DNA of 64,000 nt from Clostridia bacterium (GTDB taxonomy: Bacteria; Bacillota; Clostridia; Oscillospirales; Acutalibacteraceae), in assembly GCA_017399065.1 (NCBI GenBank), contig JAFQEL010000023.1, positions 1 through 64,000 of the forward strand. Reading direction: 5' to 3'. Shown here in pieces: positions 19,295-25,856 of the stretch. The first letter of the stretch is position 1. Each line of letters starts with the position of its first letter. Both the position numbers and the translations under genes were made by a program. The notes under the pieces are model-generated. The model was given only the letters and a program-made list of their open reading frames with translations. It had not been told where the DNA came from and did not search any database.

Positions 19295-20960
19295 AAATAT
19301 AAATGTTTTGCCGTGGCTTAAAGAAAGGGTAAGACCGTACAGATTCAAAATAGCTGTGTTGATTATTCTCAACTCGGTTTTATCACTTATGGTTGCTGTC
19401 AATGCATACGTTTCGAAAGATCTTATTGATACGGCAGTAAGCGGTAACCGCAGCAGGCTTATTAAAGTTAGTATTATAATTCTTTCGGTCATACTTTTTC
19501 AGTTCCTTGTACGGCTCGGATTTCAGCTTCTTAGTTCACGTCTTCATATAGATATGGAAGCGGATTTCCGTACTTATTATATCCGCAATATTTTCGATAA
19601 AGATTATCTTAAGATTTCAGCTTACCACAGCGGCGATCTTATGACACGTTTTTCAAGCGACGTAAGCTGTGTCGTTGACGGACTTATTTCTCTGCTTCCT
19701 TCTGTAGTCGGTCTCGTTTTCCGCATTGTTGCTGCTTTTACAGCTCTGCTTTTTCTTGATTTCCGCTTAGCTCTTGTATTTGCAGGACTTGGTATTGCAG
19801 TTTTTGTTTTAACAAGAATTTCACGCAATTTTCTGAAAAATCTTTATCTCAAGGTTCAGAAATCAGAGAGTAGTGTGCGCTCTTTTTCCCAGGAAATAAT
19901 AGAAAATATACTTGTTGTTACCGTTTTCGGTGCCGCTGATACTGTTTCGGGTAAGTTCAGCGATATTTTAAGCATTCACTCTGCGAACAAGTGGAACAGA
20001 TCAAAGTTTTATTCAACAACCTCAGCTGTTTTGTCGCTAGGCTTCAAGTTTGCTTATATGCTGGCTTGTATCTTTTGCTCGTTTAAACTTCTTACACCGG
20101 GTTTGATTACTTACGGTACAATAACCGCAATTCTTCAGCTTGTAACACAGCTTCAGACTCCGTTTAAAAATCTTTCGGGTCTTTTGCCGTCTTATTATCA
20201 GATGCTTGCTTCCGCTGAGCGTTTGATGGAGATTATTGATATAAGCACTGAAGAGGAATCCGGCGCTGAATGTGATAAGGATAAGTTTTATTCTAATCTC
20301 AAAAGTGTTGAGTTTAATGACGTTACGTTCAGTTACGGCAGGGATACGGTGCTCGAAAATTCTTCGATTTCCGTCAAAAAAGGCGATTTTGTTGCGATTA
20401 CGGGTATCTCGGGTATAGGCAAGAGCACTATGCTGAAAATGATGCTCGGTGTTATTTCTCCGGATAGCGGAAGTGTAAGATTTAATACTGAGGATGGAGC
20501 TTTTTCTCCTGGGCGTGAATACCGCGAGCTGTTTTCATATGTTCCGCAGGGTAATATGCTTCTATCCGGTACAATATATGAAAATATTACTTTTATGAGC
20601 AAGGGTAAAACGGATGAAGAAGTACAGCGTGCCGTTGAACTAAGCTGCTGTGATGATTTTGTTAAAGATTTACCCGACGGATTGCAGACAGTGATAGGTG
20701 AAAGAGGTAAGGGGCTTTCCGAAGGTCAGGTACAGCGTATTGCTATTGCACGTGCAATACTGCGCGGTGCGCCGATTATGCTGCTTGATGAAGCGACTTC
20801 TGCTCTTGACGAGGCTACGGAAGAACGTGTTTTGCGCAATATTAAGACTATTGAAAACAGTACCTGTGTTATAGTTTCACATAAGAAGGCTGCACTTTCG
20901 GTATGCAATGTCGAAGTCAGGATTGAAGATAAGCATTTTGTTATAAATGAACTGAGATGA
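19272..20960 (+). CDS. ABC transporter, fused permease-ATPase (peptide exporter)
   Basis: Half-transporter of about 562 residues. Six membrane segments occupy about residues 25-300, beginning IAVLIILNSVLSLMVAV. The ATPase has Walker A GISGIGKST, Q-loop SYVPQGN, signature LSEGQVQRIAIARA, Walker B IMLLDEAT and H-loop VSHKK. There is no N-terminal C39 peptidase, so any leader cleavage must be by another enzyme; the nearby S26-type protein is a candidate. It overlaps the kinase gene by 23 bases. The ATG at 19272 is preferred; a GTG at 19263 is in frame. Export of the 18330 peptide is inferred from context. Confidence 0.88.
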   Translation: MLSKLKTENINVLPWLKERVRPYRFKIAVLIILNSVLSLMVAVNAYVSKDLIDTAVSGNRSRLIKVSIIILSVILFQFLVRLGFQLLSSRLHIDMEADFRTYYIRNIFDKDYLKISAYHSGDLMTRFSSDVSCVVDGLISLLPSVVGLVFRIVAAFTALLFLDFRLALVFAGLGIAVFVLTRISRNFLKNLYLKVQKSESSVRSFSQEIIENILVVTVFGAADTVSGKFSDILSIHSANKWNRSKFYSTTSAVLSLGFKFAYMLACIFCSFKLLTPGLITYGTITAILQLVTQLQTPFKNLSGLLPSYYQMLASAERLMEIIDISTEEESGAECDKDKFYSNLKSVEFNDVTFSYGRDTVLENSSISVKKGDFVAITGISGIGKSTMLKMMLGVISPDSGSVRFNTEDGAFSPGREYRELFSYVPQGNMLLSGTIYENITFMSKGKTDEEVQRAVELSCCDDFVKDLPDGLQTVIGERGKGLSEGQVQRIAIARAILRGAPIMLLDEATSALDEATEERVLRNIKTIENSTCVIVSHKKAALSVCNVEVRIEDKHFVINELR

Positions 20961-20976
20961 ATCGGGAGAATAAACA

Positions 20977-21240
20977 ATGAAAATCAAAAACGGATACAAA
21001 CTCAGAAAAATGTGCGGTAACAGCATAGTTGTTGCAGTCGGTAAAAATGCGTCGGATTTCAACGGAATGGTAACGCTCAATGAAAGCGGAGAGCTTCTGT
21101 GGAATCGACTTGTGCAGGACACTGATGAAGCTGACCTTGTAAAATTGCTGGTTGATGAATATGGTATTGATGAAAAAACTGCCGCTGATGACGTAAGCGA
21201 GTTTATTTCTAAAATCAAAGGAGCAGGTTTCGTTGAGTAA
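20977..21240 (+). CDS. PqqD-like peptide-recognition protein
   Basis: An 87-residue PqqD-family winged-helix protein. The hallmark is VTLNESGELLWNRL at about 31-44, followed by helices (LVKLLVDEYGID, DVSEFISKIKGAGFV). PqqD domains bind the leader of ribosomally made peptides (the RRE function) and bring them to modifying enzymes. Here it probably binds the 50-residue peptide. It starts 16 bases after the ABC gene with GGGAG upstream, and its stop overlaps the next gene. Confidence 0.85.
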   Translation: MKIKNGYKLRKMCGNSIVVAVGKNASDFNGMVTLNESGELLWNRLVQDTDEADLVKLLVDEYGIDEKTAADDVSEFISKIKGAGFVE

Positions 21241-21688
21241 CCCTAAAGGTATTGAGTCACAGATTCCTCAAATGCGTAAGGCTTTGCAAAGCGGAAAGAT
21301 GGTTGAGTTTGAAACCCACGGCTTCAGTATGATACCTTTGCTTCACGATGGGGGAGACAGTGTTATTCTTGAAAAGCCGCGTTTTCCGCTTAATATCAAC
21401 GATGTTGCTCTCTGCAGAACTGATGATGGCCGTTATGTTCTCCACAGAATAATTTCACATAACAACGGTGGATATACTTTACGCGGCGATAACTGCAGTA
21501 CAACTGAATTCTGCGTTGGCGATGCAGATGTTGTCGGCGTTGCTTGCTCGTTTATACGCAGAGGTAAAAATATAGAAGTGAACAGCAGAAAATACAGATT
21601 TTATGTTTGCCATCGTGTGACTTTTCTTAAAATCTGGCGCTTGTATTGGAATATTTCGGATTTTTTTGTTAAGTTATTTCGCAGATAA
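21233..21688 (+). CDS. S24/S26-family peptidase without membrane anchor
   Basis: A 151-residue protein starting at TTG, with AAGGAG 9 bases upstream, overlapping the PqqD gene by 8 bases. The serine motif HGFSMIPLL (Ser32) and the later YVLHRII (His71) match the serine-histidine layout of archaeal and ER signal peptidases rather than the serine-lysine of bacterial type I. LRGDNCSTTE is the usual following box. No N-terminal membrane segment is present, but the C-terminus (FLKIWRLYWNISDFFVKLF) is amphipathic and could lie on the membrane. It likely cleaves the peptide leader or another substrate in the cytoplasm, an inference from context. Confidence 0.75.
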   Translation: MSNPKGIESQIPQMRKALQSGKMVEFETHGFSMIPLLHDGGDSVILEKPRFPLNINDVALCRTDDGRYVLHRIISHNNGGYTLRGDNCSTTEFCVGDADVVGVACSFIRRGKNIEVNSRKYRFYVCHRVTFLKIWRLYWNISDFFVKLFRR

Positions 21689-21712
21689 ACAGAGTATTTC
21701 AGGTGAGTTAGA

Positions 21713-22612
21713 TTGAAAATAAAAATATGCTTGATTTTTATATTATTATTTACCTTGTTAGTAATTTGTCTGCCGCTCAACGCTTCAGCCGTAAATACCG
21801 ATGGTATTCTTGATGAAAATGAATGGAAGAGTATTCGGCCGACTGTGCTTGTATCCGGGACAGATGTTGCCAATTGCGGTGTCGAAAACGGTATAGTGTA
21901 TATTTTTTGCGATGAGTCCAAAGACAGAATATATATTGGCTTCAAGGTTAAACTGTCGCAGAATATAAATGAGGAATCCTCTTACGGTATTGCATTTTCT
22001 GCAGACTCGGACGGATTTGTTAATATAACTCCGAATGGCATATCTTCATATGATACTGATAAATTCAGTGTTGAAGCCAAGGTCTGCGCATATTCCGACA
22101 CGGCCTTCAGTGCAGAAGTGGCTGTAGGCGTTAAATACGGACTCGATACAGCTGACAGTATACGGGTGCGTTTTATTGATGCTGACGGTATACCGTCAAA
22201 TGTTTATGCGTTAAAAGTTCCTTTTGATACATCGACTGATTCGGATTCTTTTCAGACACAAAAGGCAGCAGATAGTGATAAAGGCTCATCTGAAAGCAGA
22301 ACGGACAGAATAACTGCAGCTAAAACTACTGTGCCCAAAACAACTAAACCTAAATCATCTAAGCCGAAAGCTACAAAAGAATATGATGAGTTTAACTATA
22401 CCGCTTCTGCTATCGCGGGTTTTGACGGTGACGTGCATACGTCGGATCTGATAAATGCCGTGTCTCACGAAGAAACTACGGTGCTTACGGTTAGGCAGAT
22501 GAAGTTCCAAAAGGGATTTACATATGCCGCTGTTACTGCATTGATAATCCTTGCTTTGGGTATATGTGTGGCTGTGAATCTTGCACGTGACAAAAAAACA
22601 GATAATAAATAA
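21713..22612 (+). CDS. Membrane-anchored secreted protein with CBM9/DOMON-like domain
   Basis: A 299-residue protein, TTG start with AGGTGAG upstream. It has a signal peptide (ICLIFILLFTLLVICLPL), then a beta-rich domain beginning VNTDGILDENEWKS, which resembles the opening of CBM9/DOMON-like sugar-binding folds (about 27-175). A Ser/Thr/Lys/Pro linker (about 180-225) and a C-terminal membrane helix (AAVTALIILALGICVAV) with positive tail follow. The ligand is unknown. It follows the peptidase by 24 bases and closes the operon; it might be an immunity, receptor or attachment protein, which is speculation. No terminator was seen after it. Confidence 0.6.
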   Translation: MKIKICLIFILLFTLLVICLPLNASAVNTDGILDENEWKSIRPTVLVSGTDVANCGVENGIVYIFCDESKDRIYIGFKVKLSQNINEESSYGIAFSADSDGFVNITPNGISSYDTDKFSVEAKVCAYSDTAFSAEVAVGVKYGLDTADSIRVRFIDADGIPSNVYALKVPFDTSTDSDSFQTQKAADSDKGSSESRTDRITAAKTTVPKTTKPKSSKPKATKEYDEFNYTASAIAGFDGDVHTSDLINAVSHEETTVLTVRQMKFQKGFTYAAVTALIILALGICVAVNLARDKKTDNK

Positions 22613-22636
22613 TATTTTACCGATAGAAAATCCTCG

Positions 22637-22666
22637 TTGACTTATGTTGGTTAAAAATGATATAAT
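22637..22666 (+). promoter_or_regulatory. Sigma-A promoter for the metallophosphoesterase gene
   Basis: TTGACT (22637-22642), 18-bp spacer, TATAAT (22661-22666), 30 bases before the ATG at 22696. Confidence 0.7.
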
Positions 22667-22695
22667 ATATAAAAATAAGTTAGGAGAGCTTGCTT

Positions 22696-23667
22696 ATGTC
22701 TTCTATAATGTCAGCAATTATCCCGATAATAATGTCTGCTCTTATTGCAGCAATGTCTGCGCTTACTTCGCCTATTCCTTCAAAGATTGAGGCGAAAGAA
22801 AATGATGTCCTTCTTAATGTTTCAGTTGTTTCCGATACTCATCTTGATGAGGCTTTTTCTCCTCTTGCGTGGTTTCTCGGCATCGGTCTTCGCGATATGA
22901 GCCGTGCAAAAACTCCTGTTGATGCGGTGCTTGTTACAGGTGACCTTACCAACTACGGCGATGAGGGCTCTATTGATGAGTTCTTTGACACAATGGAGAA
23001 AAACTGGGACGGTAAGGCAATTATATCAATGGGTAACCACGATATCGGCCACGTAGAGGATAAAACAGCAGAAGAAGCAAGACAGTATTTTGTAGAGAAA
23101 TACAACGCTTATCAGGGGACAAATATCGAAAAGTCCTACTACAGCACTGACGTTAACGGCTATAAGTTTATTGTGCTTACAGATCAGTCAGATGATTCAT
23201 GGGATCATCCTGATCTTTTCCAGGATCAGCTCGATTTCCTTGATGCTGAACTTGCAAGCAGCGGTTCTGGCGATAAGCCCGTTTTTGTTGTTTGTCACTG
23301 GCCTCTTGCGGGTACTCACGGTGAAGAAATAGCCTGGGACGACGGCGATATGGGTGAGCCCTATACAACTCAGGTTCAGCAGATTCTTGAGAAGTATGAA
23401 AACGTATTCTTCATCAGCGGCCATATCCATATTGGTCTTAACAATGATTCTATCAGCGAGAAGTACGGCGTTTCATATTACGACAGAGTAAACGGCGTAA
23501 ATTACCTTAATCTTCCTTCGTACGGTCTGTTCAGCCGTTTCGGCACGGTGCTTGGCGGTAAGGGTTATCAGATTGAAGTTTATGACGATGAAGTTGTAAT
23601 CCGTGCAAGAAATTTTGTTACACATAAATGGTTCGGAAACTATGAAACGGTAGTTGAGCTCGATTAA
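22696..23667 (+). CDS. Calcineurin-like metallophosphoesterase
   Basis: A 323-residue protein with a hydrophobic N-terminus (IIPIIMSALIAAMSAL), a probable signal or anchor. The metal-binding motifs are all present: SDTH, VTGDLT, MGNHD, VCHWP and SGHIH. These enzymes hydrolyse phosphate mono- or diesters with two metal ions; the substrate cannot be told. It probably acts outside the membrane. The ATG at 22696 has AGGAG 9 bases upstream; the in-frame TTG at 22690 is less well placed. It has its own promoter and terminator. Confidence 0.85.
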   Translation: MSSIMSAIIPIIMSALIAAMSALTSPIPSKIEAKENDVLLNVSVVSDTHLDEAFSPLAWFLGIGLRDMSRAKTPVDAVLVTGDLTNYGDEGSIDEFFDTMEKNWDGKAIISMGNHDIGHVEDKTAEEARQYFVEKYNAYQGTNIEKSYYSTDVNGYKFIVLTDQSDDSWDHPDLFQDQLDFLDAELASSGSGDKPVFVVCHWPLAGTHGEEIAWDDGDMGEPYTTQVQQILEKYENVFFISGHIHIGLNNDSISEKYGVSYYDRVNGVNYLNLPSYGLFSRFGTVLGGKGYQIEVYDDEVVIRARNFVTHKWFGNYETVVELD

Positions 23668-23685
23668 TCCATAATTAAAATTTAT

Positions 23686-23720
23686 TACGGGGAGCAAAAT
23701 GTTTGCTTCCCGTAGTTTTT
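23686..23720 (+). terminator. Intrinsic terminator after the metallophosphoesterase gene
   Basis: A 13-bp stem with one G-T pair (TACGGGGAGCAAA / TTTGCTTCCCGTA, 23686-23698 with 23702-23714), loop ATG, tail GTTTTTG. Confidence 0.88.
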
Positions 23721-23763
23721 GTAAAAAACAGCAATATTTTTTGAAAAAATATTATAAAAACGC

Positions 23764-23792
23764 TTGCAAAACCATATACACTGTGATATAAT
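23764..23792 (+). promoter_or_regulatory. Sigma-A promoter with extended -10 for rpsB-tsf
   Basis: TTGCAA (23764-23769), 17-bp spacer, TATAAT (23787-23792) preceded by TGA, giving the extended form TGATATAAT. Transcription should begin near 23799, making a leader of about 100 nt. Confidence 0.75.
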
Positions 23793-23796
23793 TGCT

Positions 23797-23877
23797 CGTG
23801 CATTTCGCACGCAGAGCGTTATGCCTTGGTGCAGTCCTGAGGGCTGTTCGGTAAAATTCAAAAGCTCTGCGGAGGAA
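23797..23877 (+). promoter_or_regulatory. Structured rpsB mRNA leader, candidate autoregulatory element
   Basis: Within the leader, GCAGAGC (23811-23817) pairs perfectly with GCTCTGC (23864-23870), closing a multi-branch structure. Inside it, CAGTCC/GGGCTG form a hairpin with loop TGA (23832-23846). CGTGC/GCACG at 23797-23811 could form another, but it overlaps the probable start of transcription. The closing stem ends directly before GGAGG, ahead of a second ribosome site AAGGAGG next to the ATG. Ribosomal-protein leaders often bind the product to repress translation; that role for S2 here is inferred. Confidence 0.6.
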
Positions 23878-23898
23878 AAACTAAGGAGGAAAAAACAA

Positions 23899-24621
23899 AT
23901 GGCAACAGTATCAATGAAGCAGCTGCTTGAAGCAGGTGTGCACTTCGGTCACCAGACCAGAAGATGGAACCCCAAAATGGCTCCCTATATCTTTGCGGAG
24001 CGCAACGGTATCTACATCATCGACCTTCAGAAGACAGTTAAGAAGCTCGATGAGGCTTACAAGTTTATCACAGATATCGCAGCAGAAGGCGGAGAAGTTC
24101 TTTTCGTCGGCACAAAGAAGCAGGCTCAGGATTCTATCCGTGAGGAAGCTATCCGTTGCGGTATGCCTTTCGTAAACGCACGCTGGCTCGGCGGTATGCT
24201 CACAAACTTCAAGACAATCCAGAAGAGAATCAAGAGACTTGCTCAGCTCAAGGCTATGGAGGCTGACGGCACATTCGATATGCTTCCCAAGAAGGAAGTT
24301 ATCAAGCTCAAGCTCGAAATCGAGAAGCTCGAGAAGTTCATGGGCGGTATCACAGGCATGAAGAAGCAGCCCGCTGCTATGTTTGTTGTTGACCCCCGCA
24401 AGGAGAAGAATGCTGTAGCAGAAGCAAAGAAGCTCGGTATTCCGATCGTAGCTATTGTTGACACAAACTGTGACCCCGACGAGATCGACTACGTAATCCC
24501 CGGTAACGATGACGCTATACGTGCTGTTAAGCTCATCGCTGCTGAGATGGCAAACGCTGTTCTTGAAGGCAAGCAGGGCGAGCAGGTTGCTGCAGAAGCA
24601 ACTGAAGAAGCTGCTGAATAA
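23899..24621 (+). CDS. rpsB: 30S ribosomal protein S2
   Basis: A 240-residue protein with the S2 signatures [47 protein letters not shown] and [23 protein letters not shown]. It sits on the back of the small subunit between head and body. A longer frame open from 23764 covers the leader and is not used: AAGGAGG lies just before the ATG at 23899. Codons are strongly biased towards AAG, ATC and CTC. Followed by tsf after 41 bases, the usual pair. Confidence 0.98.
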   Translation: MATVSMKQLLEAGVHFGHQTRRWNPKMAPYIFAERNGIYIIDLQKTVKKLDEAYKFITDIAAEGGEVLFVGTKKQAQDSIREEAIRCGMPFVNARWLGGMLTNFKTIQKRIKRLAQLKAMEADGTFDMLPKKEVIKLKLEIEKLEKFMGGITGMKKQPAAMFVVDPRKEKNAVAEAKKLGIPIVAIVDTNCDPDEIDYVIPGNDDAIRAVKLIAAEMANAVLEGKQGEQVAAEATEEAAE

Positions 24622-24662
24622 TTTAAATACAACCACATTTTTAATATAGGAGGACTAATACA

Positions 24663-25763
24663 ATGGCATTTACAGCTAAAGATGTCCAGGCTCTTCGTGA
24701 GAAGACAGGCGTTGGTATGATGGACTGCAAAAAGGCTCTCACCGAAACAGACGGTGATATGGAGAAGGCAATTGAATTCCTTAGAAAAAAGGGTCTTGCT
24801 GCTGCTGAAAAGAAGGCAAGCAGAATTGCTGCTGAAGGTATGGTTTATCCCTACTACGATGCTGATAAGAACGTCGGTGTTGTTGTTGAAGTTAACGCAG
24901 AGACAGACTTCGTTGCTAAGAACGACAAGTTCACAAGCTTCGTAAAGGCTGTTGCAAATACAGTTGTTACTGAGAATCCCGCTGATCTCGATGCTCTTCT
25001 TGCTTGCAAGCTTGACGGCAGCGACAGAACAGTTCAGGAGAACCTTCAGGACAATATCCTTTCAATCGGTGAGAATCAGAAGGTTCGCCGTTTTGAAAGA
25101 GTTGAGGGCGTTTGTGCAACTTACATCCACGGCGGCGGTTCCGTTGGTGTTCTTGTTAATTTTGATACAGACGTTGCTGCTGACAATGCAGAGTTCGTTG
25201 CTATGGGTAAGAACGTTGCAATGCAGGTTGCAGCTATGAACCCCGAATATCTCAGCAAGGAAGATATGTCAGAGGCTGAGCTTGCAAATATGAAGTCTAT
25301 CACAATTGACAGCTCACTCAACAAGCCTGAGTCTCTTCCCAAGCCCATTCTCAGAAAGCTCTTTGACAAGGCTATCAGCGAGAAGCTCTTCAGCGATGAA
25401 GATATCAAGGCTTATGAGGAGCAGAAGAACAACAACTTCCTCTTCAACTTCCTTTCTAAGGAAGCTGTTGCAACACTTGCTCAGCTTGCAGTTGCAGGTA
25501 AGGAAGAGTATATCAACGATAAAATTTTCTCCGGTGCAGTTGAAGGCCGTATCAAGAAGCAGCTTAAGGAAATCTGCCTTCTTGACCAGGCATTCGTTCG
25601 TTCCGACCTCTTCGACGGTACAGTAGGCGGCTACATCGCTGACGTTGCTAAGAAGATGGGCGCTGAGATCAAGATCAAGGGCTTTGTCCGTTACGGCAAG
25701 GGCGAGGGTCTTGAGAAGCGTGAGGACAACTTTGCTGATGAAATCGCAAAGATGGTTCAGTAA
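24663..25763 (+). CDS. tsf: Elongation factor Ts with extra segment
   Basis: Nucleotide exchange factor for EF-Tu. The N-terminal UBA-like domain (DVQALREKTGVGMMDCKKAL) and the TDFVAKND motif that contacts EF-Tu are present, and the C-terminus (CLLDQAFVR and VRYGKGEG) is standard. The protein is 366 residues, whereas common EF-Ts forms have about 280-310. The excess lies between AAMNPEYLSKED and VEGRIKKQ (about residues 195-290), a helical insertion of roughly 55-60 residues. The frame is intact and codon use is uniform, so this is a real extension. Confidence 0.95.
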   Translation: MAFTAKDVQALREKTGVGMMDCKKALTETDGDMEKAIEFLRKKGLAAAEKKASRIAAEGMVYPYYDADKNVGVVVEVNAETDFVAKNDKFTSFVKAVANTVVTENPADLDALLACKLDGSDRTVQENLQDNILSIGENQKVRRFERVEGVCATYIHGGGSVGVLVNFDTDVAADNAEFVAMGKNVAMQVAAMNPEYLSKEDMSEAELANMKSITIDSSLNKPESLPKPILRKLFDKAISEKLFSDEDIKAYEEQKNNNFLFNFLSKEAVATLAQLAVAGKEEYINDKIFSGAVEGRIKKQLKEICLLDQAFVRSDLFDGTVGGYIADVAKKMGAEIKIKGFVRYGKGEGLEKREDNFADEIAKMVQ

Positions 25764-25783
25764 TCAATCCTGATTGTTAATAT

Positions 25784-25819
25784 GGCAGAGAGCAGTGACA
25801 TTCTGTTCTCTGCCTTTTT
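25784..25819 (+). terminator. Intrinsic terminator after rpsB-tsf
   Basis: An 11-bp stem with one G-T pair (GGCAGAGAGCA / TGTTCTCTGCC, 25784-25794 with 25804-25814), 9-base loop, TTTTT tail. It overlaps an in-frame N-terminal extension of the next gene, which argues for the later start at 25857. Confidence 0.85.
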
Positions 25820-25856
25820 GAATTTTTTAAAAATAATCTCTACGGTGTGGTTAAAA

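Noticed and set aside
18330-21688. Lasso peptide biosynthesis cluster
   Set aside because: HPr-kinase-like, PqqD and ABC genes fit, but the cyclase and transglutaminase-like protease are absent, and the peptide has no clear Thr-x-Gly leader motif with Gly/Asp spacing for a lasso.
23764-23898. N-terminal extension of rpsB
   Set aside because: It starts at the -35 box of the promoter, and the true ATG has AAGGAGG directly upstream.
23911-24636. 241-codon open frame opposite rpsB
   Set aside because: It is a shadow of the strongly biased rpsB codons; no start signal or family likeness.
25782-25856. N-terminal extension of the GH3 gene
   Set aside because: It would translate through the rpsB-tsf terminator hairpin and has no family similarity.
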